Origin: an uncultured Alteromonadaceae bacterium
GTDB lineage: Bacteria; Pseudomonadota; Gammaproteobacteria; Enterobacterales; Alteromonadaceae
Reading direction: 5' to 3'
Assembly (NCBI GenBank): GCA_947501935.1
Contig: CANMXU010000002.1
Location: 124,001 to 188,000 of the forward strand
DNA: 64,000 bases
The notes under the pieces are model-generated. The model saw nothing but the letters and a program-made list of their open reading frames with translations. It was not told the DNA's origin and searched no databases. Position numbers and translations under genes: made by a program. Shown in pieces: positions 20,958 to 30,349 of this stretch (position 1 is its first letter; the number at the start of each line of letters is the position of its first letter).

Positions 20958-22507
20958 GTATTGGGTCTGTTTACTAAGTGTTGTAGTTCGACAAAAAGAT
21001 CGCTCGCTAGTATACCGCGTTGGCCATTCTTTTGAGCAATATTATCAGCTGCTAAACCATGAATAAATACCGCTAAGCGCACCGCGGCTAACATATTCGG
21101 CATTTGCATAATCAAAGCCGCTATTATGCCTGATAATACATCGCCCATGCCACCCGTTGCCATACCTGAATTACCCGTACTATTAATCCACACGGTTTTT
21201 CCGTCAGAAATTAAACTGCCAGCGCCTTTTAATACACAAATTCCGCCATATTTTTGTGCAATGTTTTTCACTGCCGCAAAACGGTCTTGCTCAATCGTTT
21301 CTATATTACAGCCAAGTAACGCTGCCGCTTCTCCTGGATGAGGGGTTAATACCCAATTATCATTTTTGTGGTTATTTTTACTTAACAGGATCAACGCATC
21401 AGCATCAATTACCTTTGGCATTGCTAAATTAGCAGTAGAATTATTAGTACAGTTGCAGGCTAAATTAAATAATTGCTGCGCCCAATCATCTTGTCCTAAG
21501 CCGGGGCCAATAATCAGCACTTTAGCTTTTTCAAGTTTAGGAAATAGTGCCAATTGTTCAGCACTCGCTGGTGCTAACATCAATTCAGGTCGTCCAGCCA
21601 TGACCATGGCATGATTGCTTTGATGGCAACTTACCGCAGCCAGTGATGCACCGCAGCGTAATGCCGCTTCAGCCGACATTCGAATGGCGCCGGGCATGCC
21701 ATAATTTGAGCCAATGGCTAATACTAAACCAACACTGCCTTTATGGGCGGCAGCTGTTCTAGGTAATAACACAGGAATATTAGCAGTAGTTTGTAAATTC
21801 GCACTCGCGGGAACTTGTTCCGCAAAAGCTTGACCTAGATTTAAGTTAGCCAGTACTAATTTACCGACATAATTTGCGGCTTGTCCGGTTAGCAGGCCCT
21901 TTTTCAGCGCAATAAAGCTCACCGTGATATCAGCAACTACGGCAACAGAGTCAAGCCAGCCGGTATTTGCTGATAAACCTGAAGGTACATCAACACTAGT
22001 TTTTTGCGCGCTATGCTGGTTTATTACTGTAATAAGCTTTTGCATTGGCTTAGTGAGTGAGCCAGAAAAACCAATACCAAAAATACTGTCAACAATCAGA
22101 TCTGACTGGCTTTGCTCGATAATTTTAGTGGCGCTATCAATATCCGGATGAAATCCTATGGCGACTTCTTCTGCCTCCGCCAATTGCAGTGCTGTTAGGG
22201 CATCGTCGCTAATAGCTGATTTTTGAGCTAATACCAGCACATTTACGGTAAAGCCCGCCAATTTTGCCATACGCGCAATCACATAGCCGTCGCCACCATT
22301 ATTGCCTTTTCCACAAATCACCAAAATGCTAATTTGGTTCTTTGCTGAAAAGCCTTGTTCGATAACCGTAAAAACCGCTGCACCGGCTTGCTCCATCAAG
22401 TCATACATTGCTATACCTTGATTTTTAGCAACTAATGCTTCATTTTGTTGAACTTGCTTAGCGTCAAAAGCTGGCTGTGGTAAACTTGCCGAAAATATAT
22501 CCGTCAT
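20954..22507 (-). CDS. nnr: Bifunctional NAD(P)H-hydrate epimerase / ADP-dependent dehydratase
   Basis: A 517-residue fusion that repairs hydrated NADH and NADPH. The N-terminal YjeF epimerase domain (about 1-225) has GKGNNGGDGYV. The C-terminal ribokinase-like dehydratase domain (about 240-510) has GSVGLVLAIGSNYGMPGA, VLTPHPGEAA and the GMATGGMGDVLSG nucleotide/catalytic loop. Both domains look complete. First gene of the superoperon: it begins 11 bp from the divergent queG start codon, so both promoters must lie inside or across the two reading frames. Confidence 0.95.
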   Translation of the reverse strand: MTDIFSASLPQPAFDAKQVQQNEALVAKNQGIAMYDLMEQAGAAVFTVIEQGFSAKNQISILVICGKGNNGGDGYVIARMAKLAGFTVNVLVLAQKSAISDDALTALQLAEAEEVAIGFHPDIDSATKIIEQSQSDLIVDSIFGIGFSGSLTKPMQKLITVINQHSAQKTSVDVPSGLSANTGWLDSVAVVADITVSFIALKKGLLTGQAANYVGKLVLANLNLGQAFAEQVPASANLQTTANIPVLLPRTAAAHKGSVGLVLAIGSNYGMPGAIRMSAEAALRCGASLAAVSCHQSNHAMVMAGRPELMLAPASAEQLALFPKLEKAKVLIIGPGLGQDDWAQQLFNLACNCTNNSTANLAMPKVIDADALILLSKNNHKNDNWVLTPHPGEAAALLGCNIETIEQDRFAAVKNIAQKYGGICVLKGAGSLISDGKTVWINSTGNSGMATGGMGDVLSGIIAALIMQMPNMLAAVRLAVFIHGLAADNIAQKNGQRGILASDLFVELQHLVNRPNT

Positions 22508-22518
22508 AACATTATTCC

Positions 22519-23682
22519 ATGGTTACAGCTGCTACTATCAACTATCAAGATTTATCAGAAAAAATCAAGTCTTGGGGTCAAGAACTTGGTTTTTCACAAG
22601 TGGGTATTTCTGATGTTGACTTATCAGCTCACGAAGCCGCTTTAGCTAATTGGTTAGCCAAAGACTACCATGGTGATATGGACTACATGGCTCGCCATGG
22701 TTTAATGCGCGCCCGCGCTAAAGAATTAGTTGAAGGTACTTTGCGTGCGATCAGTGTGCGTTTAGATTATTTACCTGCTGACGCAAAATTTGCCAAAACC
22801 TTAAAACAACCCGAACACGCTTATATTAGCCGTTATGCTTTAGGGCGCGATTACCACAAACTGATGCGTAAACGCTTAAAGCAACTTGGTGAGAAAATTA
22901 AACAACATTGCGCTAATTTTAACTATCGCCCGTTTGTTGACTCAGCGCCGATACTTGAGCGACCGTTAGCGGAAAAAGCTGGCCTGGGTTGGGTTGGTAA
23001 ACATTCCTTAGTAATTAACAAACAAGCTGGTTCGTGGTTTTTTCTCGGTGAATTATTAATTGATTTACCCCTGCCTTGCGATAACAAACCAACTAACGAT
23101 TGTGGTAGCTGCGTTGCCTGTATAAAAATTTGTCCTACTGGCGCGATAGTTGAACCCTATGTAGTCGACGCGCGCCGTTGTATTTCTTATTTAACCATAG
23201 AATTAAGAGATGCAATTCCATTAGAGTTTAGGCCGCTGATCGGCAATCGCATTTATGGCTGCGATGACTGCCAACTCATTTGCCCGTGGAATAAGTTTGC
23301 TAAACTCGGCCAAGTTGATGATTTTCAGCCTCGCCAAAATCTTGATCAAGTGAAATTATTAAGCTTATTTGCATGGGATGAAAATAGCTTTTTAGCCAAA
23401 ACCGAAGGCTCGCCGATTCGTCGTATCGGGTTTGACTGCTGGCAACGTAATATTGCTGTTGCTTTAGGAAATGCACCTTATACTGCTGAAATTGTTAGTG
23501 CGCTTGCTCAGCAAAAAATCACTTCATCAGATATGGTCACAGAACATATTGACTGGGCACTAGAGCAGCAAGAATTAAAACGCCAAGCACTTGCAGCACA
23601 ATTACCGCTCACCATTAAAAATGAACGTTTAACTGGTCGGTTAATTCGCTCTGTAGAAAAAGGCTTACCTAGAGATGCTTAA
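22519..23682 (+). CDS. queG: Epoxyqueuosine reductase QueG
   Basis: A 387-residue cobalamin- and iron-sulfur-dependent enzyme for the last step of queuosine synthesis on tRNA. The N-terminal reductive-dehalogenase-like region contains ISRYALGRDYHK and KAGLGWVGKHSLVIN. Two 4Fe-4S sets follow: CGSCVACIKICPTGA near 195 and CDDCQLICPWNKFA near 247. The C-terminal part is HEAT-like and gives full family length. It is transcribed divergently from nnr, as in many gammaproteobacteria. Confidence 0.95.
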   Translation: MVTAATINYQDLSEKIKSWGQELGFSQVGISDVDLSAHEAALANWLAKDYHGDMDYMARHGLMRARAKELVEGTLRAISVRLDYLPADAKFAKTLKQPEHAYISRYALGRDYHKLMRKRLKQLGEKIKQHCANFNYRPFVDSAPILERPLAEKAGLGWVGKHSLVINKQAGSWFFLGELLIDLPLPCDNKPTNDCGSCVACIKICPTGAIVEPYVVDARRCISYLTIELRDAIPLEFRPLIGNRIYGCDDCQLICPWNKFAKLGQVDDFQPRQNLDQVKLLSLFAWDENSFLAKTEGSPIRRIGFDCWQRNIAVALGNAPYTAEIVSALAQQKITSSDMVTEHIDWALEQQELKRQALAAQLPLTIKNERLTGRLIRSVEKGLPRDA

Positions 23683-23725
23683 TCACTTGCTTTGATTAAA
23701 CTAATTAGCCTGGTAACGCTCCGTT

Positions 23726-25255
23726 TTATAATTCTTGAATAGTTACAGTGCCGCCAGATGTCCACTTCTTCAGCTGTAATTGCCACGGGCGAACATCCCA
23801 GCCATGGTTTTCGCCAAGTTCGATGGCCTTACGAATATGTACCACGGCATTTGATAACTTTCTCGGCTGCATACTGTTATGAGCAATAGCTTGTAAGTAC
23901 TGATATTGCGGATTGTCTAGTTGTTGCTGCTCGATTTTAGTTAAATAACTAATCGCGCCATCAATATCATGTAATTGCTGATCTTTAGCGAGTAGCTTAA
24001 TTTCTGCGGCCTTTTGTAGCGAAAATATATGCTCTTTTTTCGCGGCACTATCTAACCAAAACAAGGCTTTTTTCTCATCATGCACTACCCAAGGGCTATC
24101 AAGTAAAACTCGTGCCAAACGATATTGTGCATCACTTATTCCTTGCTTACTTGCTTCCGAAAGCCAATAAATCGCTTGTTTAAGATCAGATTGTTCACGA
24201 TAAAGTTTTAAGCCATATTCGTATTTAGCTAAGTTATGACCCGCTTCAGCCGCACTTTTCAATAACCGTTCAATATCACCAGACTCTTGTTTTAACCATG
24301 AAAAACTCATTAGTAATAAGGCGCGCTTATAAAGATCGTTCGGCGCATCACTTTTCGATAATTTACTGGCTTGGCGCTTGATCATTGAATAAAGGGTTGG
24401 ATGTTGCGCTCTGATCTCAAACCTATCTAAATTGGCAAAACCTAAATATGAGCGATGAATAAAATGCACGTTTTGATTGTTAAACTTTGGCTTAGCAAGC
24501 TGACTAATGGATAAGTCATGTAGACCGCCTTTAATATTACCTAAAGCTTTAAAGGGCTGAATATTTCGTATCGAGCCATCAGCACCTACATCATAATCAG
24601 CAATTAAAAAATAAGGACGATTAAAAAATTCATCATGGCTAAGCTGCTCAGCGGAAGAGTCTAAATTAACCTCATCAATGCCTTCATCGAGAAACCAATC
24701 CATTTGGCTATCATCAAACGAGCCCATATCCGTATTTAAATCGCTGTCGGTGATCAAGCTGCTATCATCTAAGCTGCCTTGCTCACCGAAGGTCACTTTA
24801 TTGGAAAGGTTTTCGAGCACTAATTCTGGATAATATTGACTATTTACCTGTTGTTTGCCATATCGTTGCTTAAACCTTTCTACAAGCGCGCTAACGGCTG
24901 ACTTGTCTTTTTCTGCCACGCCTGAAAATAATTTATCGGCAATTTCTGCAGAATTTTCAAAGTAATGCTCCGCTGCAAGTGAGAACCAAACCAAGGCTTT
25001 AAAGTTATCAATATCTGTGCCTAAGCCCTGATAATAAATAGCACCTAATTGATAGTATGCCCGTGGGTTACCAATTTCAGCCGCCGCTAAATATTCTGTA
25101 GTCGCTAAGTGATATTGCTGTTGTTGAAAATAGCCGTCACCAGCATCAATACTATTCGCACCAACCGGCAAAGTTATGGCGCAGAATAAAATAGCAATCA
25201 GGGGCTTGAGTTTTAATTTGGTTTTAAGCAGAGTATTTATCAGGGAAAATTCCAT
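23726..25255 (-). CDS. Secreted Sel1-repeat protein with a TonB_C-like central segment
   Basis: A 509-residue protein starting with a signal sequence (hydrophobic PLIAILFCAITLPVGA about 18-33). Sel1-type helical repeats occur near the N-terminus (YFQQQQYHLATTEYLAAAEI, RAYYQLGAIYYQG) and again in the C-terminal half (NLAKYEYGLKLYREQSDLKQ, DAQYRLARVLLDSP). Between them is an acidic stretch (about 150-200), then a segment around residue 215 with YDVGADGSIRNIQPFKALG and AKPKF. This resembles the beta-strand pattern of the TonB C-terminal domain. The role is unknown; the layout suggests a periplasmic scaffold. It lies 178 bp after the kinase-like gene, same strand. Confidence 0.7.
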   Translation of the reverse strand: MEFSLINTLLKTKLKLKPLIAILFCAITLPVGANSIDAGDGYFQQQQYHLATTEYLAAAEIGNPRAYYQLGAIYYQGLGTDIDNFKALVWFSLAAEHYFENSAEIADKLFSGVAEKDKSAVSALVERFKQRYGKQQVNSQYYPELVLENLSNKVTFGEQGSLDDSSLITDSDLNTDMGSFDDSQMDWFLDEGIDEVNLDSSAEQLSHDEFFNRPYFLIADYDVGADGSIRNIQPFKALGNIKGGLHDLSISQLAKPKFNNQNVHFIHRSYLGFANLDRFEIRAQHPTLYSMIKRQASKLSKSDAPNDLYKRALLLMSFSWLKQESGDIERLLKSAAEAGHNLAKYEYGLKLYREQSDLKQAIYWLSEASKQGISDAQYRLARVLLDSPWVVHDEKKALFWLDSAAKKEHIFSLQKAAEIKLLAKDQQLHDIDGAISYLTKIEQQQLDNPQYQYLQAIAHNSMQPRKLSNAVVHIRKAIELGENHGWDVRPWQLQLKKWTSGGTVTIQEL

Positions 25256-25433
25256 TTTAATTTAGTATGATAAATACGATAATAAAGCGAAGTACGTGCC
25301 TTGTCGAATATCTTTACATTACTTTAACTTTTACGGTAATTTTAACTTAGTTATAGCCAAAAAAATCACCCTATTATTAATACTTAATAGCATGATCTTT
25401 CTGGAAAATTACTTAAAGCGAGTTGAAGCTTCT

Positions 25434-28400
25434 TTAAATCGCTTCTGCGTATAGGTCAACCGCTTCAATATTCATCATTAAATTATCAATCATTGCTGGT
25501 GCAATTTCAGAGGTACCTTGAGCCAGTTGCCCACTTAACTGCTGCGCACTATTTACTAAGTCACTCGCGGCCATAATTTGACCAACAATTAGTATTTGCT
25601 CAACAAGACTTTTGGCGGCGGAAAATTCTTGCTCTTGTAAGGCTTGCGTTAATTCATCAGCGTACTGATGCAATTCGTCAACATAAGTTGTTAGCATAAA
25701 AGCTGCAAGTTCTGGTGAACCTTGATTCGCAGCATAAGCAGTTAAATCAAAGGCGCCGTTAGCGTCTAACGGTTCTAATTCATTAAAAGATAAGCCCGCT
25801 AAAAGCTCAGTATCAAAGTCATAATCGCTGTCATCAATATCGTGCTCAAACTCATCTACTACTTCGTCTATAGTACCTTGAGAAGGGGAAGATTTAGCAA
25901 CTTGTGCATGTACTGCTGGCTGTGACTCGCCGTTAACAGTTATAGTTACCGCTTTATCAGCTAGCACTTTTTTGCTGCCATCAGCGATAGTCAGCCAAGG
26001 TTTTAATAAGTTTATCAATTCTGTAACTTGCTCAAGTGGCGGTAGTTGTTCAACCAGCCATTTTTCGGCAATTAGGGCTTCTTCAGGAGTGATCACGGCA
26101 AATTGCTGATCGCTGAAATAAAACACTCCGCGAGCAATACCTTGACCAGCATGTAAAGCCACAAACGGCGATTGGTTAAATTCAGTCACTAACAGCAAAT
26201 AACGTCCTTGCTGCCATTGTTCACTGGCACTTTGTTCGTCGTTAACCACGGTAACTTGCAAACCTAACCATTGCAGTAATCGAATGTGCACTTGATGTTG
26301 CTGGGGCGATTTTACCGCAAACAATACTTCGGTAGGAGAAGCGCTGGGGCGATATTGCGTAAAGGCTTCGCTAGTTAATAAGCAATTGTCTGTGCCATCA
26401 CCTTGCAGTAATGCATGCAAATCAGCAACAAAAGTAGACTGACAAAACGGCGTACTCGCTTGTGAATATAAACCTTGTCGTGCTAATGGCGCATTAAAAA
26501 ACGTCTGTATTACCATTAATTTAGGTTGCTGCTTTTGGGGTAGCTTCGCCAAAAGCTGCTTAATGTCATTAAGCTTAGCTAATGCCGATTCGGTTGCGAT
26601 TATCAGCACATCTTGCGGCTTTTTACTTAACTGTTCATGGCTAAGCTGCACCGATAATTGTTTAAAGTCGGTAAAGCAGTCTACCTGGCCGTTGGCAGCT
26701 TTAATCGCATTTTTCATTAATACTTGGTTTTGTTCGTCGTCAACCAGTATTAATACTTTGGCTTGTTTTAAATTAGCCAGCTCAGAATTATTATGAATAG
26801 TTTTTGGCAATGCCACAGCGGTAGCTATCGGCAAGTCAAATGTCAGTTGGTAACTTTGTTCGTTATAACTAGCCTGCACATTGGTGATATGCAAAGCACT
26901 AAATAGCGCCTGAATATAACCGTTAAAACCGGTGCTAAAATCGGTAAGCGCATCTTGATTTTGGCCAACAAATAATGCCAAAATTTCAGGTAATTGTTTA
27001 ATGGTTTTTTCACTAAATACCGTGGCACAAAAACGTACAATTTGTTGACCTGAATTTTTATCACCCAGCTGACAATCAAGCAATAAAGTGGCATTAAATT
27101 GCTCAGTTAGTAAGCTATCACTTACACTTGTAATCAATTGTAAGAACAGTTTCGGGTCGAGCTTAGCGTCATCAGTTAATTTTTCATCACATTGCAATAA
27201 CACCCGATTTTTCTGCTTGTTCGCTGCAAACATTGCGTTAAAAACCGCGCTGTGTAATTTGTCTCTGAAATTAAAATCTTGTAACTGATAAGAGTGATTA
27301 GCGTCTTGTAACTTGATAAAAGCTAAGTCTTGCTCATTGCTCGCTAACATCTTCACCAATCGACGATGAACTTTCAGCGAAGGAAGATTAGCTGCTAGTA
27401 ATACACTTTGGTTTTGCAATAAGGTATTGATAGCGGTTTTATGAGCGCGCTGATATTGCTCAAGACGCGCGGCAATATTATGTTGCTCTTGTTGTTCATT
27501 TAACTCAGTTAACTGCAGCAACTGTTGTGCTAATAAGGTTTGCTTATTAATGTCTTGCAAGCTGCCATAAAAGTGACCTTGTTGATAACAAACATGCACC
27601 AATAGGGTTTTACCGGTTACTGAGTTAACTTGCAGGTTTTGTGGCTTATCGCTACTTTTAGCAAGGCTGGCAGCAGTAACTAAACTTTTATAGTTATGGG
27701 CATCAAACCAAGTTCGCCAATATTGGTTGATAGCAAATTTTTTCCGCTCTTTATTGCTAAACAGTAGCGATATTAACTGCTGCTTTTGTTGTTGGTTTTG
27801 CTCACTCGACCAATAAGCCACTTGGCAGTTTTTTTGTAAATATTCACTTTCAAATTGCTGCTTAGTGACTAAGGCTTGATAGTCATTTTCACTATGCTCT
27901 GGTTTACTTATGCTGCGTATGAGCTTGTCAATATGGCTATGCTCTAGTGAAAGGAAGTTTTTCATTTGTGCATCTGGGTTAGCCGACAATTGCTGACATA
28001 ACATAATGCTATTTTTACCATGCTCTTTTATGCGTTTTCGAATTCGCATTAAAGCCATCACTAACGCCAAAGACAAAATCAATAAGGTGAGCAGTAATAA
28101 CTGCAACATTTGCTGATGCGACAACGCAATGTCATTTTCAGCTAACCATGCTTGCACTATATTATTTGGCAGGCCTATGGTTTCAGCTACCTCGTTATTT
28201 AACGGCTGAGCTAAGGTTTGCAATAATTGGCTTTGTTGTATCGCTAAAGCATCTAAATACGGTTCGGCAATACGTAAATGACCACGCCATTTTGACAAGG
28301 TTAATTGTTCGGTTATTAATATTTGCTCAAGACGCACAAACTGTGCTTTTAACTGATCATTACTAATTAATGATGACTTTTCTAACTGCTGATAAAGGGC

Positions 28401-29093
28401 AAAGGTTTGCTCAACTTTGTCAGATAATAATTCAAAGCTAATTATCGGGGTTTGAATAGTTAACCCTTGAAAGCCATCATTTAAATTTACCAACAAATTA
28501 TTAAGCTTGTGAAAACTAACTAACTTCTGCGTTAAAATTGCGTAAGCACGGGCGCGATTAGCGGTAACACGGTCGTTAGCTGTATCATTGGCAATTTGCC
28601 GATAAAGTTGATTTTGTTTGACTTCTTTATCGGCTATTTCATTGCGAAAATTGTCTATCAACAAGGCCAATTGTTGCTCGGCTTGCTGTTGTAATTCAAC
28701 ATTTTTCCCGCTGTTTCGTGCAATCCGATTAAGGTTAACAAATACATTACCTGTTTCGTAATAGCTAGCGTTTGGCAAAATTGCTGGCTTATAAGGGCTA
28801 AAGCGCAATTTTCTCAATTCTTTATCTAGGTTTTTATGCAGGCTGGGGAGTTGTTCGGCATTTTTCTGTGTAAAAATAGTCGCGATTTGCTCAGTGGCTA
28901 GGCGTAAGCTTTGCTGATTTTTTTGTGCTTGCGCTAACTGAGGTAATTGTTGATTTTGGAAAAAATCACTTTGCTGTTGCTGTAGATAAAAAGCTGCGGA
29001 AGCGGTTAATAACACCAAAAAAAACAACAAAAAAGCGACCATAAAGGAGCTGGTTAATTGTCGATGAAACGGATGACTGGAAGAATTAGCCAT
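25434..29093 (-). CDS. Hybrid histidine kinase-like protein lacking phosphotransfer residues
   Basis: A 1219-residue membrane protein with hybrid sensor-kinase layout. TM1 (18-37), an all-helical periplasmic region (about 40-325) and TM2 (330-350) are followed by a long cytoplasmic region. That region has a coiled coil near 525-560, a GHKL-like part (about 610-757), receiver-like domains (about 778-895 and 922-1015), an acidic linker (1076-1097) and an Hpt-like bundle (1125-1219). No SHEIRTP histidine box or DxGxG box is present. N-box Asn reads D659. Receiver Asp positions read A833 and T970, although D785-D786 remain. The Hpt His aligns with E1165. I infer a signalling scaffold or pseudokinase. 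It lies 65 bp after hemY on the same strand. Confidence 0.72.
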   Translation of the reverse strand: MANSSSHPFHRQLTSSFMVAFLLFFLVLLTASAAFYLQQQQSDFFQNQQLPQLAQAQKNQQSLRLATEQIATIFTQKNAEQLPSLHKNLDKELRKLRFSPYKPAILPNASYYETGNVFVNLNRIARNSGKNVELQQQAEQQLALLIDNFRNEIADKEVKQNQLYRQIANDTANDRVTANRARAYAILTQKLVSFHKLNNLLVNLNDGFQGLTIQTPIISFELLSDKVEQTFALYQQLEKSSLISNDQLKAQFVRLEQILITEQLTLSKWRGHLRIAEPYLDALAIQQSQLLQTLAQPLNNEVAETIGLPNNIVQAWLAENDIALSHQQMLQLLLLTLLILSLALVMALMRIRKRIKEHGKNSIMLCQQLSANPDAQMKNFLSLEHSHIDKLIRSISKPEHSENDYQALVTKQQFESEYLQKNCQVAYWSSEQNQQQKQQLISLLFSNKERKKFAINQYWRTWFDAHNYKSLVTAASLAKSSDKPQNLQVNSVTGKTLLVHVCYQQGHFYGSLQDINKQTLLAQQLLQLTELNEQQEQHNIAARLEQYQRAHKTAINTLLQNQSVLLAANLPSLKVHRRLVKMLASNEQDLAFIKLQDANHSYQLQDFNFRDKLHSAVFNAMFAANKQKNRVLLQCDEKLTDDAKLDPKLFLQLITSVSDSLLTEQFNATLLLDCQLGDKNSGQQIVRFCATVFSEKTIKQLPEILALFVGQNQDALTDFSTGFNGYIQALFSALHITNVQASYNEQSYQLTFDLPIATAVALPKTIHNNSELANLKQAKVLILVDDEQNQVLMKNAIKAANGQVDCFTDFKQLSVQLSHEQLSKKPQDVLIIATESALAKLNDIKQLLAKLPQKQQPKLMVIQTFFNAPLARQGLYSQASTPFCQSTFVADLHALLQGDGTDNCLLTSEAFTQYRPSASPTEVLFAVKSPQQHQVHIRLLQWLGLQVTVVNDEQSASEQWQQGRYLLLVTEFNQSPFVALHAGQGIARGVFYFSDQQFAVITPEEALIAEKWLVEQLPPLEQVTELINLLKPWLTIADGSKKVLADKAVTITVNGESQPAVHAQVAKSSPSQGTIDEVVDEFEHDIDDSDYDFDTELLAGLSFNELEPLDANGAFDLTAYAANQGSPELAAFMLTTYVDELHQYADELTQALQEQEFSAAKSLVEQILIVGQIMAASDLVNSAQQLSGQLAQGTSEIAPAMIDNLMMNIEAVDLYAEAI

Positions 29094-29158
29094 GTAGTTT
29101 TGCTTTCCCTATTTTTATTATTCTTAATGTAGCTTTGCCGTTATTACTTTCGCTATGC

Positions 29159-30349
29159 TTACTTTGACAATATTTTCACATACAACTGATTAGCGGCCAG
29201 CAAATTACCTTGCGCACTTAATGCTTGAGCAAAAGCGGTTAAATCAGTTTGGTCGTATTGCTCACCGTCAAGATTAGTTAAACTGCTAAAGGCTTTTTCT
29301 GCCATTTGCCATTGCTGACCAGCGGCGGCTAAATGCCCTAAGCTGCTCAACCATTTTGCGCTGTGCTGATTTTTATGTAAATGCTTTTGCACAACCGCAA
29401 TAAGAGCATCTGGCTTTTGTAGTGGTAAAGTACGAACGCGATGTAAAAAAGCTTCACTGGCTTCTTTTTTAAGGGGTGCTAGCAAAATATCATTCAGTGG
29501 TTCAACAATATTGTTTTGTGCTAAAACTTGGCAATAAGCAAATAATACAGACTCACGTTGCTTAACTTTACGTGGCAAGCTTTGCCATTCTGACGCTAAG
29601 GCATTTTGGTCTTTCGCTTTAATAACGGCAGAAAATTGCTGATAAAAAGCCTGATCTTCCCACGTAATAATTTGCGTCTCAGATAACGCTTTTTGTTTGC
29701 GAGCGCTATTCAACAATTCAATGACTGAAGGGTAACGTTGTTCAATTAAACATAAGTCAATTTCTAGTGCTAGTAAACGGACGTCATGACCAATGTGTTT
29801 ATGATATTCATCAATCAAGGCACGAGCGCCAGTATATTTTTTTTGTGCCATTAATAGTTTAATACGCACTAGAACACTGTCTAAACCTAAGTCTTTAATC
29901 GAGGTTTTATAATCAATAATTAAGTTTAAATAATGCTGAATATTTGACGATAAATGTTGTTTTTCCGCGCTCGATGCTGCCAATAAATAAGCGGTATTAG
30001 TACAAGGAGATAACTCAGCACTTTTTGCTAATAGGTGTTCGGCTTGTTGATAGTCTTCTAAAATATAACTGGCGATGCCTTTATTGAAATTACGTTGCGC
30101 GCGACGACGACCTGCAAAAGTAATTTTATGCCAAGTACCAAAGCCAAGGTTTAAGCTACCGCGAAGTACTTTTAGCGAGAATAATAAGGCAATAAATATC
30201 ACCAGCAACATTATGCTGCCTGCAACCACGGTTGACTCGAAGGTGTAATCACCCATAGCCACCAATACATAACCTTTTTCACCAATTAATATTGGGCTAA
30301 TAGCGACGGCGGCAAAAAATAATAAGATATAAATGATCAGACGTTTCAT
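29159..30349 (-). CDS. hemY: HemY, TPR membrane protein of the heme operon
   Basis: A 396-residue inner-membrane protein of the gammaproteobacterial HemY family, distinct from the Bacillus protoporphyrinogen oxidase of that name. Two N-terminal membrane helices (about 4-22 and 42-62) carry LIGEKGYVLVAMGDYTFE between them. An AGRRRAQRNFNKGIASYILEDY segment leads into TPR-like helical repeats. Its precise job in tetrapyrrole metabolism is unsettled. The start overlaps the end of hemX by 4 bp, so translation is coupled. Confidence 0.9.
   Translation of the reverse strand: MKRLIIYILLFFAAVAISPILIGEKGYVLVAMGDYTFESTVVAGSIMLLVIFIALLFSLKVLRGSLNLGFGTWHKITFAGRRRAQRNFNKGIASYILEDYQQAEHLLAKSAELSPCTNTAYLLAASSAEKQHLSSNIQHYLNLIIDYKTSIKDLGLDSVLVRIKLLMAQKKYTGARALIDEYHKHIGHDVRLLALEIDLCLIEQRYPSVIELLNSARKQKALSETQIITWEDQAFYQQFSAVIKAKDQNALASEWQSLPRKVKQRESVLFAYCQVLAQNNIVEPLNDILLAPLKKEASEAFLHRVRTLPLQKPDALIAVVQKHLHKNQHSAKWLSSLGHLAAAGQQWQMAEKAFSSLTNLDGEQYDQTDLTAFAQALSAQGNLLAANQLYVKILSK

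Noticed and set aside
25434..29093. Functional hybrid sensor kinase (BarA/TorS type)
   Set aside because: The domain layout fits, but the His, Asn, Gly-box, Asp and Hpt His residues required for catalysis and transfer could not be found in the protein.
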